Shown: piece by piece, positions 1 to 5,920 of the stretch | Numbering within the stretch: the first letter of the stretch is position 1 | Layout: each line of letters begins with the position of its first letter | Assembly: GCA_030053945.1 (NCBI GenBank) | Contig: JASGCW010000039.1 | Location: forward strand, 1 to 33,250 | Origin: Limnohabitans sp. | GTDB lineage: Bacteria; Bacteroidota; Bacteroidia; Flavobacteriales; Flavobacteriaceae | Direction of reading: 5' to 3' | DNA: 33,250 bases | Position numbers and translations under genes: made by a program | Notes under the pieces: generated by a model | What the model saw: the letters and a program-made list of their open reading frames with translations, nothing else | The model's database searches: none | What the model was told of the DNA's origin: nothing

Positions 1-33
1 CTGAACACTGAGACTCTCGAAGCGTCGAAGTAA

Positions 34-187
34 GGTTACTGAGCTTGTCGAAGTACTCCCTTCTCAAAAATTAATTGTCAATTTAAAATTATAAGAAGGA
101 TTTTTTAGTTTCAAGTTCAAGGTTTCAAGTTCAACTTGACAACTGAACACTCAATACTGAACACGGTTGCTGAGCTTGTCGAAGCAC
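34..187 (+). repeat. Two copies of a dispersed REP-like repeat (34-56 and 165-187)
   Basis: Both copies share the core CTGAGCTTGTCGAAG. Copy 1 is flanked by GGTTA and TAC, copy 2 by GGTTG and CAC. A partial core (TTGTCGAAGTGC on the minus strand) lies at 3490-3501. A diverged tandem version lies on the minus strand at 12662-12701. The core can fold locally (CTT-GTCG-AAG). It codes for nothing I can see. The DNA from 1 to 232 holds only this and short tandem motifs. Confidence 0.6.
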
Positions 188-228
188 TGTCCACTGAACA
201 CTGAACACTGAATATTGAACACTGAAAC
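138..228. repeat. Degenerate short tandem motif, ACTGAACACTGA type
   Basis: Motifs such as ACTGAACAC, ACTCAATACTGAACAC and ACTGAACACTGAACACTGA repeat irregularly, broken by the REP-like copy at 165-187. The same word opens the window (1-10) and recurs at 2038-2055, on the far side of the small gene cassette at 233-1844. Confidence 0.6.
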
Positions 229-232
229 AACT

Positions 233-397
233 CTACCAAAAGACCACAAACGAAGTCATAAGCCCCATAAACGATATAAAGATTCCGAAAAAGTTTAATA
301 CATCGGTTTTGTTTTCTACATAAACCATTTGTTCTACAAATAATTTTAGCTCTCTAATAAAGAGCAAAAAGAAGAAGGTGGTGATTAAAGTTCCCAT
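233..397 (-). CDS. Small hydrophobic two-helix membrane protein, 54 aa, unknown function
   Basis: I do not recognise this protein. It has 54 residues with two hydrophobic segments, roughly residues 3-15 and 38-54, separated by a short charged stretch (ELKLFVEQ to ENKTD). The frame stays open upstream to a possible TTG at 469. The ATG at 397 is preferred because a consensus promoter (TTTG, 19 bp, TAAATTTG) at 436-466 places the transcript start near 432, inside any longer reading. The gene is divergent from the HTH protein at 507, and the 109 bp between them hold two inverted repeats. Size, hydrophobicity and control resemble small toxic membrane peptides or holins, but no sequence match supports either. 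It could also be a spurious ORF. The promoter is the best argument that it is real. Confidence 0.5.
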   Translation of the reverse strand: MGTLITTFFFLLFIRELKLFVEQMVYVENKTDVLNFFGIFISFMGLMTSFVVFW

Positions 398-419
398 ATG
401 TTTTTTAATTTGTTTATTT

Positions 420-438
420 TTGCTATATGCAATAGCAA
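420..438. promoter_or_regulatory. Inverted repeat at the start site of the small membrane gene
   Basis: TTGCTAT (420-426) and ATAGCAA (432-438) are perfect 7-bp arms around a 5-nt centre. They overlap the -7 box and the predicted start of the minus-strand transcript. This is the expected position for a repressor operator or a 5' hairpin in the mRNA. Confidence 0.5.
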
Positions 439-466
439 ATTTATGAAAAAAAATTTCGATAACAAA
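436..466 (-). promoter_or_regulatory. Consensus Bacteroidota promoter for the 54-aa membrane gene
   Basis: Read on the minus strand, TTTG (466-463) is followed by exactly 19 bp and then TAAATTTG (443-436), a full match to the TTTG-N19-TAnnTTTG pattern. The predicted start is near 432, giving a leader of about 35 nt before the ATG at 397. Confidence 0.65.
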
Positions 467-480
467 CAAAAATCGAAATT
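452..480. promoter_or_regulatory. Perfect 9-bp inverted repeat between divergent promoters (candidate operator)
   Basis: AATTTCGAT (452-460) and ATCGAAATT (472-480) are exact inverted copies separated by 11 bp. The spacer contains the -33 element of the minus-strand promoter. The right arm touches the -7 box of the plus-strand gene at 507. The position suits a dimeric HTH regulator controlling both directions, and the divergent gene encodes such a candidate. Confidence 0.6.
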
Positions 481-487
481 ATGTTTG
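480..487 (+). promoter_or_regulatory. -7 element of the HTH gene promoter
   Basis: TATGTTTG matches TAnnTTTG exactly and lies 19 bp before the ATG at 507. The -33 region is weak (TTTC at 454-457, spacing about 22), as is common for a regulated promoter. Confidence 0.45.
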
Positions 488-506
488 AAAAAATAATTTT
501 TATATT

Positions 507-968
507 ATGGATTTTTATCAAAAAATAGCTTTAATAAAATTATCTAAAAATCTTAAAAACAATGATTTAGGCGGTATAATTGGTATGAAAGGTGAAACTT
601 TCAGAATGGCTATTAAAAGGAAAAGTTTGAGCCAACTCCAAATAAAAGAGATAGAAAAATTTTTCGATGAAAATCAATTTTTAAGTGACAACAATTTGAA
701 GACAGATAAATTTGAAAGCATTGATTATTTGCTGGATAAGATAAAAATTTTAAATGAAAGAATAGAAGATAAAAATGTTCAGATAGAAGCATTAATCGAA
801 CACAATAAATTACTTAGAAATCAAATAGAATCTACATTTAAAGAGTTAAAAGTAGAAAATATTGAAATTAAAAATTTAATCAATACTCATTTTCAATATA
901 CAAAACTATTATTTGAGTTTAAGGAATCAGAAAATTCAATTAAAAATAAATCAATAATTAAAAAATAG
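507..968 (+). CDS. Putative HTH DNA-binding regulator with long coiled coil, 153 aa
   Basis: Residues about 1-55 are short helices with the pattern LGGIIGMKGETFRMAIKRKSLSQLQIKEIEKFF. This resembles the HTH of phage or XRE-type repressors (a recognition-like helix followed by a helix ending in EKFF). Residues about 70-135 form a charged heptad region (LLDKIKILNERIEDKNVQIEALI) typical of a dimerising coiled coil. The end is Lys/Asn-rich. I see no S24 peptidase domain, so it is not a full CI-type repressor. It is divergent from the 54-aa membrane gene and shares a control region with it, and it ends at a hairpin shared with the opposing gene. The likely role is local regulator, perhaps autoregulatory. 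The HTH call is by eye and moderate. Confidence 0.7.
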   Translation: MDFYQKIALIKLSKNLKNNDLGGIIGMKGETFRMAIKRKSLSQLQIKEIEKFFDENQFLSDNNLKTDKFESIDYLLDKIKILNERIEDKNVQIEALIEHNKLLRNQIESTFKELKVENIEIKNLINTHFQYTKLLFEFKESENSIKNKSIIKK

Positions 969-990
969 AGGTATTTAAACCTCTATTTTT
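961..990. terminator. Bidirectional intrinsic terminator
   Basis: The 12-bp arms at 961-972 (AAAAATAGAGGT) and 979-990 are exact inverted copies with a 6-nt loop. The stem ends in A/T tracts on both sides, so it can end transcription from the HTH gene and from the opposing gene at 989. Confidence 0.8.
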
Positions 991-1174
991 AACCTTTAAA
1001 TATTTTTTTAAATAAAAAATCATTTATTTCTAATTGGTTAATTCGATTAACTTCTTCTTTTAATTCATTAGTTATTGATTCAAATTCTTCAATAGAAATA
1101 TTACCTTTTTCAAACTCTTCCTTAGCAATACTTAGCTTTATTCTAATATTTCTAATTCTTTCCAACTCATTCAT
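989..1174 (-). CDS. Small charged helical protein, 61 aa, unknown
   Basis: I do not recognise this protein. Its 61 residues are nearly all helix-favouring and highly charged (ELERIRNIRIKLSIAKEEF, then a run of ESITNELKEEVNRINQLE). It has no signal peptide or membrane segment and is probably a small coiled-coil or SHOCT-like peptide: the pattern KEEFEKGNISIEEFE is reminiscent of SHOCT domains, which often end short Bacteroidota ORFs. It lies 8 bp downstream of the membrane protein gene, so it is probably the last gene of a three-gene operon ending at the 961-990 hairpin. Confidence 0.6.
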   Translation of the reverse strand: MNELERIRNIRIKLSIAKEEFEKGNISIEEFESITNELKEEVNRINQLEINDFLFKKIFKG

Positions 1175-1182
1175 AATAACAA

Positions 1183-1644
1183 TTATTTTCTATTTAACTT
1201 GTTAAATGAATTAACTAGAATAGTCAAGTCCAAAAATTCTTCTAATGCCTTATTTTTTTCAATTTTAATTTCTTTAAGTTTTTTCTCTCTGTTAAGTAAT
1301 TCACCAAAAATAAGTAAAACAACTAAAATAATTAGAGAAAGTCCTATCATTGAAAAAACAAGAAATGGCTTTTCATTTCCATAACAATCAGACAATACCC
1401 AATAAATTGATAATAAGGTACTATATATGGGAGATAAATATGTTATATTGTAAGCTCCTAGTTTTACACTTATTAAGATTAAAAAAATTGCAATCCATTG
1501 ACTAATAAATGAAATTAAATTTGTTTCACTATTAAAACCATGCAAATTTCTAATGCCAATAGTAAAGTCTATGTAATTTAGAAAAACATCTATTAGCATT
1601 ACAAATCCACTCAAAATCATTAGAATTGAACCAAATTTTCTCAT
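1183..1644 (-). CDS. Four-helix membrane protein with cytoplasmic coiled-coil tail, 153 aa
   Basis: The family is unknown to me. Four hydrophobic segments fall at about residues 5-24, 44-62, 68-86 and 95-113. After them comes a Lys/Glu-rich tail (NREKKLKEIKIEKNKALEEF) that can form a coiled coil. There is no cleavable signal. It starts 5 bp after the small lipoprotein gene stops and is followed after 8 bp by the 61-aa gene, so the three are probably co-transcribed. The helical tail and the helical 61-aa partner might interact, but that is only an inference from shared character. Confidence 0.65.
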   Translation of the reverse strand: MRKFGSILMILSGFVMLIDVFLNYIDFTIGIRNLHGFNSETNLISFISQWIAIFLILISVKLGAYNITYLSPIYSTLLSIYWVLSDCYGNEKPFLVFSMIGLSLIILVVLLIFGELLNREKKLKEIKIEKNKALEEFLDLTILVNSFNKLNRK

Positions 1645-1649
1645 ATAGT

Positions 1650-1844
1650 TTAAGGTCTCCCACCCCCTTTATCTCTATCAACTTCTGTTAAAGTGGTTTG
1701 AGGATTATCTCTATTGTTATCTACACATTTTTGTTCTTCCTGTGTTAAATTATTAGGTCTTCCCGACAAATAATTTACTACATCTTCATACGTACACGAG
1801 GTGCACAATGCCAGCATTCCTGCAAGCAAAAAAACTTTTTTCAT
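1650..1844 (-). CDS. Small lipoprotein, 64 aa
   Basis: A short lipoprotein signal ends in LCTSC with the acylated Cys at about residue 17 (MKKVFLLAGMLALCTSC). The mature part is only about 48 residues, hydrophilic, with one more Cys and a Gly-rich end (KGGGRP). No domain is recognised. It is the first gene of the apparent minus-strand set with 1183-1644 and 989-1174. A 15-bp palindrome at 1978-1992, also found upstream of the lipoprotein gene at 2425-3351, lies about 134 bp upstream. Its size and position as an operon leader are like entericidin-type or cassette lipoproteins, but I cannot assign a role. Confidence 0.6.
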   Translation of the reverse strand: MKKVFLLAGMLALCTSCTYEDVVNYLSGRPNNLTQEEQKCVDNNRDNPQTTLTEVDRDKGGGRP

Positions 1845-2369
1845 AACTTATAATTTTAAATTGACTCTACTAAAATAAACAATCTTATATAAGTTTGAAT
1901 TATTAAACACTTATTTATCCGTTTGTATAAATACCGCATTTGGTGGCTAAAAGTAAAAAGAAATAAATTTTAGGCAGTACGGTTTTTCCGTATAAATTGT
2001 TAAATTTTTTGAAAGTTTCAGGTCACAGGTTTACCAAACTGAACACTAAGCACTGCTATCTTTCATCTCACAAAAAGCGTGGCAAAAAAATTGAAGTGAA
2101 AAAAAAATTACAAAACAGAGAAGCAAAAAAATCAAACAGAAAAAAATGCCACAGTAAAGCGAAGCAAAAAAATTAAAATAAAAAATTTGCAACAGTAAAG
2201 TGTGACAAAATACTTTTTACTTTTTTTTTGCAACAACTTCAATGTAGTTTAGTTTAAAAATTTATGCCTTTATCAATACATTACTTTTTTAAAATTTTCT
2301 AATATAAATTTTATCTGTATCTTTTTCTACTTTAATGTTAACTAATTGAATAGTTCCAGTTAATACACA
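1845..2369. other. Gene-free A-rich stretch
   Basis: About 525 bp without a convincing gene. It holds the upstream region of the small lipoprotein gene, the palindrome at 1978-1992, an ACTGAACACTAAGCACTG motif near 2038-2055, and an A-rich block at 2075-2216. In that block, words like AAAGCGAAGCAAAAAAATT and AAAAGCGTGGCAAAAAAATT recur imperfectly three or four times. The block could be a decayed repeat or a bent upstream region. Confidence 0.5.
1978..1992. promoter_or_regulatory. Palindrome TACGGTTTTTCCGTA, candidate regulator site
   Basis: The site has TACGG and CCGTA arms around five T. A 14/15 match in the opposite orientation (TATGGAAAAACCGTA) lies at 3438-3452. Both are upstream of minus-strand lipoprotein genes, at about 134 and 87 bp from the start codons. 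The symmetry suggests a dimeric DNA-binding protein. Confidence 0.5.
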
Positions 2370-2402
2370 AAAAACCTCCCGTCATTACATCACAACGGGA
2401 GG
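2370..2402 (-). terminator. Intrinsic terminator of the lipoprotein gene
   Basis: Read on the minus strand, CCTCCCGT (2402-2395) pairs with ACGGGAGG (2382-2375) around a 12-nt loop and is followed by six T (2374-2369). It lies about 22 bp after the stop codon of the gene at 2425. Confidence 0.85.
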
Positions 2403-2424
2403 CATTTAGGCTTTATATTTGTAT

Positions 2425-3351
2425 TTATATTTTCTGCATAAAATCATAGATATACCAGTAGTTTTGCCCTGTAGTAGTTGTGTTTAACAAGAAACTAGGA
2501 TTAGGCAATATACACGGAGTTACATTAGTATTGTTTGAAATGATTCCCATAGAGCTTCCTACTGTCCATCGTTTTGCGCAACAACTATCAAAGTGGAAAC
2601 CTAACTCTTTCATTGTCCACGGACTATTTACAGGAAGGTTTTTGTATGAATATTTGTTAATGTAGGCTCCTCCTGCGGTGGTGTATTCAAAAATATCACC
2701 ATAATTAGGACCACAAATCAAGTTTGTTGTTCCAGAGATAGCCTGAAAATTGTTGCCTACTACAGTCAAACCATTGTATTGTACAGTAGGTCCCGCTGGT
2801 GCAAAAACACTACAAACCCCTGTTCCTACGTTTACTTTCATTAGTTGGGAAGTACCTTCTTTGATAGCTACAAATAGCCCTGTAGTACCAAAATTTTCAA
2901 TATCTTGTAATGGTACTGTTGTAGTCGCCATTATACTAGCTGCTCCTGTAGGAATATGTACTCTCAATAATCTGCTTGGAAAATTAGAATTGACTCCCGT
3001 AACTGCCCAGGCAAAATCTACGACACCTGGCATGTTACATAGACCTGTCACTGAGCGCACGGGTGTTCCTGCTATTTTAATTTGAGATACAAAGCCATAA
3101 CCTATTGGTGAAGCACATAAGTCAACTTTGAAGATGTTTGAGGCAAATCCAGGAAGTACTGGTGATCCACTTGATCCAGAAAGTACTAGAGCATACACTG
3201 GAGGGCAAGCTTGAACGCTATTTCCCGCAGCTTTTTGTTGGTTTTGTGGTTGCAGGCTTTCATTTTCTTGTTGGATGTCCGCTTTCTGACAGGAAAACAG
3301 CACTACCGCTGCAAATAGCCCCCATAAACCTTTAATGAGATTTTTTTTCAT
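2425..3351 (-). CDS. Surface or periplasmic lipoprotein, propeller-like, 308 aa
   Basis: A lipoprotein signal ends in LFSC with acylated Cys21 (MKKNLIKGLWGLFAAVVLFSC), followed by a Gln/Asn/Glu-rich linker to about residue 45. The body has repeated strand-like units (LLRVHIPTGAASIMA, LMKVNVGTGVCSVFA, PTVQYNGLTVVGNNFQAI) spaced as in a beta-propeller. No family is recognised with confidence. Cys pairs such as FDSCCAKRW suggest disulfides outside the cytoplasm. It is monocistronic, with a strong terminator downstream and, upstream, a palindrome shared with the small lipoprotein gene at 1844. A promoter-like TAACTTTA lies downstream of that palindrome. The cell location is well supported, the function is not. 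Confidence 0.75.
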   Translation of the reverse strand: MKKNLIKGLWGLFAAVVLFSCQKADIQQENESLQPQNQQKAAGNSVQACPPVYALVLSGSSGSPVLPGFASNIFKVDLCASPIGYGFVSQIKIAGTPVRSVTGLCNMPGVVDFAWAVTGVNSNFPSRLLRVHIPTGAASIMATTTVPLQDIENFGTTGLFVAIKEGTSQLMKVNVGTGVCSVFAPAGPTVQYNGLTVVGNNFQAISGTTNLICGPNYGDIFEYTTAGGAYINKYSYKNLPVNSPWTMKELGFHFDSCCAKRWTVGSSMGIISNNTNVTPCILPNPSFLLNTTTTGQNYWYIYDFMQKI

Positions 3352-3415
3352 AATAAATTGATTTTAAGTTGTTTATTGACACCTTAAAGTTACTATGATT
3401 TATTTTTTAGAAACA

Positions 3416-3452
3416 GCGGAAAAACACCCTTTTTTTGTATGGAAAAACCGTA
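3416..3452 (-). promoter_or_regulatory. Second copy of the palindrome plus a half site
   Basis: TATGGAAAAACCGTA (3438-3452) matches the 1978-1992 palindrome at 14 of 15 positions. A related half site GCGGAAAAACACC follows at 3416-3428, closer to the gene. Both sit just upstream of the likely promoter of the lipoprotein gene starting at 3351, where an activator would bind. Confidence 0.45.
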
Positions 3453-3538
3453 AAGGGTTTGGGCGATTATGGCTTTGACACTGTGAAAAGCACTTCGACA
3501 AATTAAGTCTTACATCTTATTGCTTGTTTTTATTTACC

Positions 3539-4759
3539 TTATTTTCTTCTTTGAAGAATTCTTTTTTTTATAAAAATAAAAACAAGTAGTGCTATTATTG
3601 CAAAACCTATTATAAAGTTCCAATTAGATGTAGAGCTTTTTCGATTCAATACTTGAGAAAGCTTTGAAGGATTTTTATCTCGGACTAACCACCCTATTTC
3701 AGGCTTGAGAGTCAATGTATTTTTATCTTGTTTTATTCCTATAAAGCCTGCAATAAATTGCATATCGTATTTATTGTCAAAATATTTCCAAACAAAATCT
3801 GCTTGCGATAAACCATTATTAAATTGATTAGTCATTAATCCTTCCATAAATTCTAGTGGTTCTCTGTTTAAGTAAGGATTCTTTATCATTTTTTTTCTTT
3901 CAGTATAAACATAAGGAAAGAATTTAATAATCCAGCCAGTTATATAAGGTCCGCCGCTTTCATCTTTACGTTTAAAAATATTTTCCCAAAAATCAGTATC
4001 AATTTTATTTTTACTAGCATCAATAAATTGATCAATAATAGGTTCAAGCACTTTGATCCAATCATCTATATGATACCCTTTTAATTTTGATAAATTTTGT
4101 TTAATTTGTAACCAATCGTTAGTAGTGCCTTCAATGTATATAAAAGGTATTTCGCAAGCAGTAGCATATTCATACTCAAAATAACCACTCATACAATCTA
4201 ACATAGCTACTTCATAAGTCGCCTTTATAGCTGGCGTTGTTGTACTAAATGTTTGCACATACACATCGTGTATATCTTTTTTTACGTGCTTAGCTATTTC
4301 GTTTGCCATAACAGGAAAAGCTAATGTCCAAGGTGTATCTTTGCTCCCTTTTATAAAGTTTTCACTAATTTTCTGGGTATCGACAATTAATTTTTTCTTA
4401 TCATTGAATGAAACAAACGTATCTCTCAGTTCTTTTGTATTCAAATTAACATGGGTTGCAAAACCTTGACAAATGAGTAACCAAATCATATCTGGACTTA
4501 TACTAATAGGTCTATGATCTGCATAAGCATTGTATAAGGTAGCAATAACGGGATGTAAATCTGTACTAACTAAACGTTGTTTTCTAAGCGTCATATCGCA
4601 AGCCTCAAATTCACCACCTATTTTAGTTTCAATAGCCTTTTCATAAGAAACCTCTGCTAAAGGTTTTGTAGCTAATTTTACTTCCCTGCAAACAATTTTT
4701 ACTTGTGCATAGGAATTGACAATTATAAATAAGAAGAAAAATTTAAAAATGGCTTTCAT
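3539..4759 (-). CDS. DUF4419 domain protein, exported and membrane-anchored, 406 aa
   Basis: The N-terminus is a signal peptide ending near NSYAQ (residues 1-18). The body carries the DUF4419 signature HRPISISPDMIWLLICQGF at about 82-100, followed by HVNLN, which is characteristic of this uncharacterised family. Near the C-terminus a hydrophobic helix (about 380-397, WNFIIGFAIIALLVFIFI) is followed by KKRILQRRK, the layout of a protein with a periplasmic domain held by a C-terminal inner-membrane anchor. The start is set by ATG plus signal peptide. The upstream gene on the same strand ends 42 bp away, so they may be co-transcribed. The biochemical activity of DUF4419 is not known to me. Confidence 0.8.
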   Translation of the reverse strand: MKAIFKFFFLFIIVNSYAQVKIVCREVKLATKPLAEVSYEKAIETKIGGEFEACDMTLRKQRLVSTDLHPVIATLYNAYADHRPISISPDMIWLLICQGFATHVNLNTKELRDTFVSFNDKKKLIVDTQKISENFIKGSKDTPWTLAFPVMANEIAKHVKKDIHDVYVQTFSTTTPAIKATYEVAMLDCMSGYFEYEYATACEIPFIYIEGTTNDWLQIKQNLSKLKGYHIDDWIKVLEPIIDQFIDASKNKIDTDFWENIFKRKDESGGPYITGWIIKFFPYVYTERKKMIKNPYLNREPLEFMEGLMTNQFNNGLSQADFVWKYFDNKYDMQFIAGFIGIKQDKNTLTLKPEIGWLVRDKNPSKLSQVLNRKSSTSNWNFIIGFAIIALLVFIFIKKRILQRRK

Positions 4760-4801
4760 AACCAGACTAAGTTATTTTATTATAACTCATCATTAAACAA
4801 A

Positions 4802-5470
4802 TTATTTTCTAAAAAGTGGTAAATTTTCTAATACGGCATCAAAAGTAATTTTGTTTTCAATTTCTGTTAGTATTTTCCTTGCTTTAGTAAGTGGATGAAA
4901 TTCAAAATCATTATCATAAATTATTTGTTCCGATTTATTCATAAGTGTCCCTCCTTTATAATTTTCATCATAAGGGTCAGCAAACCAATTAGCAAATCCG
5001 TTTTCTTCTACAGTCACTACCCCTTCTTGCATTAATTGACTAGATACAACTGAGTCTCTTAATCCTGTACTACCTAATTCCCTTCCCATAACTTGTATGA
5101 CATAACTACATTTTTCAAAAGGGATAATTAAACTTAACATATAAGCCATGCCATGAGGGTCTTGTGGGACTTTAAATATGTTTCTTAAAATTTTAAACTC
5201 TTTGATAGATATAAAATCAACTTCAATTAATCCTCCATTATATTGAACCATCTGTTTTCTATAAAAATCTCTAAGTATGTCTATATTTTTCATAGTGGGT
5301 AGATCAGGTTCAAGATCATAAAAAATTTGGAGTAATATCAGACTTTCATCTTCACTCATCCATTGTTTTACCTTCTCAGTATCTTGCAAATTTTTCAATC
5401 CAAAATTGGGGATTGTAATAGAATTTATATTGGGTTTTGTTGCCTTTTTGTTAGAAAAAAATGAAAACAT
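4802..5470 (-). CDS. Conserved-looking cytoplasmic protein, 222 aa, unknown
   Basis: I do not recognise a family. The protein is soluble, with no signal, and has a short basic lead (MFSFFSNKKATKP), then mixed alpha/beta sequence. It has readable strand-turn patterns such as GGLIEVDFISIKEFKILRNIFKVPQDPHGMAYML and CSYVIQVMGRELGSTGLRDSVVSSQLM, followed by NWFADPYDENYKGG. The last pattern (amphipathic strand, then GxTGxR) resembles small load- or substrate-binding domains of polymorphic-toxin immunity and related proteins, but I would not name one. It is the first gene of a probable pair with the DUF4419 gene. Confidence 0.65.
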   Translation of the reverse strand: MFSFFSNKKATKPNINSITIPNFGLKNLQDTEKVKQWMSEDESLILLQIFYDLEPDLPTMKNIDILRDFYRKQMVQYNGGLIEVDFISIKEFKILRNIFKVPQDPHGMAYMLSLIIPFEKCSYVIQVMGRELGSTGLRDSVVSSQLMQEGVVTVEENGFANWFADPYDENYKGGTLMNKSEQIIYDNDFEFHPLTKARKILTEIENKITFDAVLENLPLFRK

Positions 5471-5900
5471 AAAAAATGGAGTTAAAAATTAGATATAAAA
5501 AGTAAATATAGTCAAAATGTAAATACTTCTTTTTTCGTAAAAATACTAATCACTAATTACTAGTAATAAACTAAGTGTCCTATTTATCACTTATTAGGGT
5601 TGATACAATATCGCTAACTTAATAAACTAAGATCAATAGCAATTATATTTTTTTAATTTTAAATAGTTTACATAACTTCCTCACGTATTCACTTTGTCGA
5701 GTTCCCTTTATTTAAATGAAACAAACGAAATACTTAACCTAATAACTTTGAGGACAAGTCTTTGCTGATGGAAAAAAATATGCTCAAAAAGTAAGCTATA
5801 CAATAAAAAATAATCAAAGCTACAAACTACAACTCAAAAACTATTGCCCAATGGCTATTCACTTTTCACTTTTCACTAATTACTAATTACTTATCACTAA
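5471..5900. other. Gene-free stretch with tandem repeat and possible gene remnant
   Basis: About 430 bp hold no convincing gene. At 5752-5886 on the plus strand a 44-codon open frame with no start reads like ordinary protein (FADGKKYAQKVSY...) and stops inside the tandem repeat. It may be a fossil 3' end. From 5859 onward the sequence is a tandem CACTAATTAC-type repeat that runs into the neighbouring gene. Confidence 0.45.
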
Positions 5901-5920
5901 TTACTTATCACTAATCACAT
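5859..5920. repeat. Tandem repeat, unit about TTATCACTAATTAC
   Basis: TTCACTTTTCACTTTTCAC is followed by CACTAATTACTAATTACTTA and further TTATCACTAATTAC units up to CACTAATCAC. A single related unit (CACTAATTACTAG) occurs at 5551-5563. The block extends over the 3' end of the oxygenase gene, whose last codons and stop lie within it. Confidence 0.7.

Noticed and set aside
138..228. CRISPR array in the ACTGAACAC motif block.
   Set aside because: Units are 6-11 bp, irregular and without spacers of constant length, and no cas gene is present.
233..469. A 78-aa version of the small membrane protein starting at 469.
   Set aside because: The start would be a TTG lying upstream of the consensus promoter at 436-466. 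The transcript would not include it, so the ATG at 397 is used.
2283..2372. Minus-strand frame after the lipoprotein terminator, reading like VLTGTIQLVNIKVEKDTDKI.
   Set aside because: It has only about 29 codons, no start, and lies just beyond a strong terminator. It could be a remnant but the evidence is too thin.
1..2424. Prophage or integrated element at the left end.
   Set aside because: No integrase, recombinase, terminase, tRNA or attachment repeats are visible. The repeats are short and dispersed.
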